Assembly (NCBI GenBank): GCA_963776675.1
Contig: CAVZNR010000028.1
Coordinates: 1 to 10,666 of the forward strand
Direction of reading: 5' to 3'
Length of the DNA stretch: 10,666 nucleotides
Source of the DNA: Hyphomicrobium_A sp963776675
Lineage (GTDB): Bacteria > Pseudomonadota > Alphaproteobacteria > Rhizobiales > Hyphomicrobiaceae
A model generated the notes under the pieces. It worked only from the letters and a program-made list of their open reading frames with translations. It was not told the DNA's origin and made no database searches. Every line of letters starts with the position of its first letter. Within the stretch, counting starts at the first letter, position 1. Made by a program: the position numbers and the translations under genes. Shown piece by piece: positions 7,685-10,666 of this stretch.

Positions 7685-7709
7685 CTAGCTGCATCGATGG
7701 CGGCCAGGC

Positions 7710-9443
7710 TCATCCCGCGGTGAACTTGGCGATGACCGTCATGCCGACGTCGAGCAGGCCCTCGCCGAACTTCGCGATCAGGCCGCCGATCAGCGCCGCC
7801 ACGCCCCAGCCGACCAGGTGCGACGCCGTCTTGGCGTAGTTGGTCCGGACGCGGACCGTGATCACCTGATCGGGCAGCGCCGTCTCGGCGGCGAGCCCGT
7901 CGGCCCCGACCGTGCGCGCCGAGATGATGAGCTGCAGGCGCTTCTTGCCCTTCTCGCGCGGCGTGACGTGCCAGCGCCAGCTGGCGAAGTCATCGGAGGA
8001 GAGCAGCATGGCGCGCTCGATCCATTGCGTCTCGGGCGAGGCCGTCTCGATGAAGAAGCCGCCGTCGGGCGCGCGCAGGCGCACCGACATCGCCTTGGTG
8101 ATCGTCACCTCGTGCTGGTAGGCGGCGCCCCCGCCCTGCAGCCCGTCGGCAAGCGCCTTCACCTCCGCTTTGGCAATGCGCACCTCGACCAGCGCAGGAA
8201 CGGCGACGCGCATGGTGCGGGGAATGTTCTCGACCAGCTGGCCGATCTCGGCGCGATGCTGCGGCACCGGCCGCCCGGCGGGCGGCGTGGGCATGGCGCC
8301 GGGCGGGGCGGCGTGGCGCGGAGGCGAGAACCTCTCGTACGCCGACGGACCGCTATATGCCGAGCCGATCCCCTCACGGCGCCTCTCGGGCTCGAGGCGA
8401 TTGCGCAAGGACGGTCCGCTCCCTGAAGCGACCTCGCCACCAAACCGACCGGGCGGCATTGGATCGGCTCCGCCGCCCGGCATGGGCGGGATCGGCGGCG
8501 GCATAGGTGGTGGCGGCGCGGCAGCGGGCGGCGCCGACGGCGGCGGCACGCGCGAGCCAGGTGGCGGTCCCCAACCCGGAGGCGGAGCCCCAGGGATTGG
8601 TGGCGGCGCCGAGGGCGGCGGCGCACCCCTGGCAGGCGGCGATGGCTGCTCGGCTTGCGGGGCGGGGCTGGGAACGGGGGCCGGCGCAGGCTGCGCGGGA
8701 CGCGGCGGCTCCGGCGCGGCCTCCACGGGAACCTGCTGGCGCGCAGGCTTGGGCTTGGGCGGAGGTGCCGGTTCGGGCTCCGGCTCGGCGATCGCCTCCT
8801 CGGCGTCGGCCACCGCCATCATGGCCGCGCTCATCATCGAACGGCTCTGATTCGATCTCCTCGGCTGCAGCCTGCCGCCGGCTCCTCTTCGGGAGGCGGC
8901 GGCTGCACCTTGCGCGAGCCGCCGGTCCGCGACAGCACACGCTCGCGCGCGCTCGCCAGAATGTCCTCGGTGTTGGACGGGCGCGCAGCCGCAGCGGCGC
9001 TGCTTTGAAGCGCGCGAATCGCGCCTTCGAAGGTCAGGCCCTGGGCCTGGAGCATGTGTGCCGCAGGGCTGCGGCCGTCGCCGACGATGGCCGCCAGCAC
9101 GATCGCGCCATTGATCTCGCGGCGCCGGCCGCCGCGTGCAGCTGCAGCCGCCGCCTCCAGAATGCGGCGCAGGTCCAGCGACACGCCTGGCTCGCCGCCT
9201 TGTCCGGGGCCGCGCCGAGGCAGAGTGGAGAGAAATGCCGTGACGTCGGCCTTGATGCGGATTGCGTCGATGTTGCTGGCGGCAAGGACGAGGCCGTGCG
9301 TCGGGGTCCTCGCACAAGGACAGCAGCATGTGCTCGAGCGTGACCTCGCCATGGCCTTGGCCGCGCGCGAGCTCACCGGCACGCGCCAGCGCGCTGCCCA
9401 GGTTGGGCGACATCGCAATGCGGCTCAGGTCGTCGGCAATCAT
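7710..9443 (-). CDS. Clp-N repeat protein with proline-rich linker, probable beta-sandwich domain and C-terminal hydrophobic segment (frameshifted in this sequence)
   Basis: After correction this is a protein of about 576 residues. Residues 1-72 and about 86-147 look like two Clp-N repeats ('LARAGELARGQGHGEVTLEH', 'MLLSLCEDPDAG'; then 'LRRILEAAAAAARGGRRREI' to 'AAHMLQAQGLTFEGAIRALQ'). Clp-N domains normally dock substrates or adaptors on ClpA, ClpB or ClpC, but no Walker motifs or AAA+ module follow. Instead there is an acidic stretch (EPEPEP), a Pro/Ala/Gly linker (about 218-385), a compact domain (about 393-530) with 'WRWHVTPREKGKKRLQLIIS' and 'LPDQVITVRVRTNYA' (a probable beta-sandwich), and a final hydrophobic region 'LVGWGVAALIGGLIAKF' (about 543-560), possibly a membrane anchor. 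The ATG (9441-9443) has AAAGGA five bases upstream. One-base insertions lie at about 9295-9297, 8871-8872 and 8843-8844. Its function is unknown; an adaptor, scaffold or stress-sensor role is only a guess. Confidence 0.8.
   Translation of the reverse strand: MIADDLSRIAMSPNLGSALARAGELARGQGHGEVTLEHMLLSLCEDPDARPRPCRQQHRRNPHQGRRHGISLHSASARPRTRRRARRVAGPAPHSGGGGCSCTRRPAPRDQWRDRAGGHRRRRPQPCGTHAPGPGPDLRRRDSRASKQRRCGCAPVQHRGHSGERARACAVADRRLAQGAAAASRRGAGGRLQPRRSNQSRSMMSAAMMAVADAEEAIAEPEPEPAPPPKPKPARQQVPVEAAPEPPRPAQPAPAPVPSPAPQAEQPSPPARGAPPPSAPPPIPGAPPPGWGPPPGSRVPPPSAPPAAAPPPPMPPPIPPMPGGGADPMPPGRFGGEVASGSGPSLRNRLEPERRREGIGSAYSGPSAYERFSPPRHAAPPGAMPTPPAGRPVPQHRAEIGQLVENIPRTMRVAVPALVEVRIAKAEVKALADGLQGGGAAYQHEVTITKAMSVRLRAPDGGFFIETASPETQWIERAMLLSSDDFASWRWHVTPREKGKKRLQLIISARTVGADGLAAETALPDQVITVRVRTNYAKTASHLVGWGVAALIGGLIAKFGEGLLDVGMTVIAKFTAG
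8465..8790 (-). repeat. Proline-rich low-complexity coding region inside the Clp-N gene
   Basis: This part of the gene encodes many PPP, APPP and PPPP runs, such as 'SAPPPIPGAPPPGWGPPPG' and 'PPMPPPIPPMPGGG', and an EPEPEP stretch at its N-terminal side. It is irregular, not an exact tandem repeat. It probably forms a stiff extended linker between the Clp-N repeats and the C-terminal domain, and could bind proline-recognising partners. The GC-rich repeats also make it prone to sequencing error. Confidence 0.7.
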
Positions 9444-9564
9444 GTCCGTCCTTTGACCGATTCCCAGCCGGCCGTGGGCGCGAAATTAACCGATCGCCGC
9501 CGACCAGGCATGTATAGGAGACCTTCGAACCGATGCGTTAGCAGCCGATTGTGGGTGAAATCCG

Positions 9565-9592
9565 TTGAGGTCATGCGGCTTGTCGGTATATG
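9565..9592 (+). promoter_or_regulatory. Possible promoter of argB
   Basis: TTGAGG (9565-9570) and TATATG (9587-9592) are spaced by 16 bases and lie 85 bases upstream of the argB ATG. The match to the housekeeping consensus is fair and the spacing is one short of ideal. The 233-base divergent spacer (9444-9676) must contain promoters for both argB and the Clp-N gene; a TATACA on the minus strand near 9509-9514 could be a -10 box of the latter, but I see no matching -35. Confidence 0.4.
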
Positions 9593-9616
9593 TGCTGGCC
9601 TTCGGTTGCGCCAGCA
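9593..9616 (+). promoter_or_regulatory. Inverted repeat in the argB leader
   Basis: TGCTGGC (9593-9599) and GCCAGCA (9610-9616) are a perfect 7-base inverted repeat with a 10-base loop containing TTCGG. It starts directly after the proposed -10 box, where transcription would begin, so it may be an operator or a 5' leader hairpin. It shows no clear likeness to an ArgR box (AT-rich 18-mers). No regulator can be named. Confidence 0.35.
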
Positions 9617-9676
9617 TCCAACTTAGAGCGAAATGCGGGCGGGCGCCCGAATAAAAGCGAAGCATAGGCGCGAACG

Positions 9677-10627
9677 ATGAAGACGATTACGCAGCCGCAC
9701 GGCGGTGGCGCAGCTCCCGAGACCGAGCCTTCCCCCCACGTCCAGGCACGCATCCTGGCCGAGGCGCTGCCGCATCTCATACGCTATGACGAGCAAACCG
9801 TCGTCATCAAGTTCGGCGGTCACGCCATGGGCGATGCCGCGCTCTCCGACGCGTTCGCCCAGGACATCGTCTACCTGAAGCAGTCGGGCGTGAACCCCAT
9901 CGTCGTGCACGGCGGCGGGCCGCAGATCGCGGCGATGCTCAAGAAGTTGCAGATCACATCCGACTTCGTGCAGGGCCTGCGCGTCACCGACAAGCCGACG
10001 GTGGAGGTGGTCGAAATGGTGCTGGCCGGCGCCATCAACAAGGAGATCGTAACAGCGATCAACCGGCAGGGCGGCAAGGCCGTGGGCATCTGCGGCAAAG
10101 ACGCCAACCTGATGATCGCGCGCAAGATCACCGAGATCGAGGACCCCGAATCCAACCTGATGAAGGCGGTCGACATCGGCTACGTCGGCGAGCCGGTCGA
10201 GGTGAACCCGCACATCGTCGACGTGATCTCGCGCTCCGACCTCATTCCCGTGATCGCACCGATCGGCGTCGGGCGCGGCGGGGAGACGCTCAACATCAAC
10301 GCCGACACGTTCGCCAGCGCGCTGGCTGCGCGCATGAAGGCAAAACGCCTGCTGCTGCTCACCGACGTGCAGGGCGTGCTCGATCCCGACAAGCAGCTCA
10401 TCGCCGAGCTCACCATCGAGGAGGCGCGCGCGCTCATCAAGAGCGGCGTCATCTCGGGTGGCATGATCCCCAAGATCGAGGGCTGCATCGAGGTGGTGGA
10501 AGCGGGCGTGGAAGCGGTCGTCGTCATCGACGGGCGCGTGCCTCACTGCGTGCTCCTGGAGCTGTTCACGGCGCACGGCGTCGGCACGCTGGTTGCGCGC
10601 AAGAAGCTCAAGTCGGGCGCGGCATGA
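9677..10627 (+). CDS. argB: Acetylglutamate kinase
   Basis: This cytoplasmic enzyme phosphorylates N-acetyl-L-glutamate with ATP, the second step of arginine synthesis. The 316 residues show the amino-acid-kinase fold signatures: 'VVIKFGGHAMG' (42-52) with the catalytic Lys, 'VVHGGGPQI' (76-84), the 'NINADTFA' substrate-binding segment (206-213), 'LLLLTDVQGVLD' (225-236) and 'GGMIPKIEG' (261-269) with the second catalytic Lys. The N-terminal extension includes the helix 'VQARILAEALPHLIRY' (22-37), the feature of hexameric kinases inhibited by arginine, so feedback control is expected. The frame is intact. The ATG at 9677 has only a weak purine-rich site upstream. Its stop (TGA 10625-10627) overlaps the next start as ATGA, so the two are translated as a coupled pair. 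Confidence 0.98.
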   Translation: MKTITQPHGGGAAPETEPSPHVQARILAEALPHLIRYDEQTVVIKFGGHAMGDAALSDAFAQDIVYLKQSGVNPIVVHGGGPQIAAMLKKLQITSDFVQGLRVTDKPTVEVVEMVLAGAINKEIVTAINRQGGKAVGICGKDANLMIARKITEIEDPESNLMKAVDIGYVGEPVEVNPHIVDVISRSDLIPVIAPIGVGRGGETLNINADTFASALAARMKAKRLLLLTDVQGVLDPDKQLIAELTIEEARALIKSGVISGGMIPKIEGCIEVVEAGVEAVVVIDGRVPHCVLLELFTAHGVGTLVARKKLKSGAA

Positions 10628-10666
10628 GCGCTGCCGACGAGCGCGTGGCGTTGTGGGGGCGGGATC
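10624..10666 (+). CDS. Start of a gene downstream of argB (cut by window end)
   Basis: An ATG at 10624-10626 overlaps the argB stop by ATGA and opens a frame for 14 codons, reading MSAADERVALWGRD, to the end of the window. The overlap is the usual mark of an operon partner. In Rhizobiales a HAD-type pyrimidine 5'-nucleotidase gene often follows argB, but 14 residues are too few to confirm this. Confidence 0.6.
   Translation, partial: MSAADERVALWGRD

Noticed and set aside
7685..7709. Bidirectional terminator between the convergent engB and Clp-N genes
   Set aside because: The 25-base gap holds no stable stem with a T tract on either strand.
8170..8850. Glycine-rich plus-strand frame resembling a PE-PGRS or collagen-like protein
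   Set aside because: It is the complement of the proline-rich codons of the Clp-N gene (CCN to NGG), with no ribosome site and no reason to be expressed.
9623..10576. Minus-strand open frame of 317 codons opposite argB
   Set aside because: The composition (His, Asp, Val, Arg) is that of an antisense shadow, while argB on the other strand has every family motif.

Overview
The window looks like the chromosome of a high-GC alphaproteobacterium, most likely in or near the Hyphomicrobiales (Rhizobiales). The grounds are the base composition, the gene order rpmH-rnpA-yidC-engB-argB, the style of the proteins, and a HAMP sensor kinase whose histidine sits in an 'INHDLRG' box. No genus can be named from the sequence. 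I see no insertion sequence, prophage, CRISPR array or rRNA.

Left part (1-4060, all minus strand). Reading from about 4060 downwards, the order is a TVP38/TMEM64-family (VTT domain) membrane protein, a MerA/dihydrolipoamide-dehydrogenase-like FAD disulfide oxidoreductase whose start overlaps the end of the membrane protein by 14 bases, a membrane-bound HAMP sensor histidine kinase, and a tRNA-Arg(ACG) at the left edge. The first three look like one transcription unit: a membrane/redox pair followed by an orphan kinase with no response regulator in view.

Middle part (4061-7684, plus strand). A divergent intergenic region carries a near-consensus sigma-70 promoter (TTGACT-17-TATAAG). It drives rpmH (ribosomal protein L34), rnpA (RNase P protein), yidC (membrane protein insertase) and engB/yihA/ysxC (ribosome-biogenesis GTPase), the widespread cluster linking ribosome and tRNA maturation to membrane insertion. 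A 24-codon open frame starts just after the promoter and ends one base before the rpmH start codon.

Right part (7710-10666). A minus-strand gene of about 576 codons sits between engB and argB. It encodes two Clp-N-type repeats without any AAA+ ATPase, a long proline-rich linker, a probable beta-sandwich domain and a C-terminal hydrophobic segment. This is the least conventional gene of the window. After a 233-base divergent spacer, argB (acetylglutamate kinase, arginine synthesis) follows on the plus strand. Its stop codon overlaps by ATGA the start of another gene, which the window cuts off.

Quality warning. Five genes (the oxidoreductase, the TVP38 protein, yidC, engB and the Clp-N gene) are each broken by one to five single-base indels. 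I locate fourteen, thirteen insertions and one deletion, and each can be resolved by reading across into the neighbouring frame and recovering conserved family sequence. Because essential genes (yidC, engB) are affected, the likeliest cause is insertion-biased sequencing or assembly error, not gene decay. I therefore annotate these genes over their full reconstructed spans.
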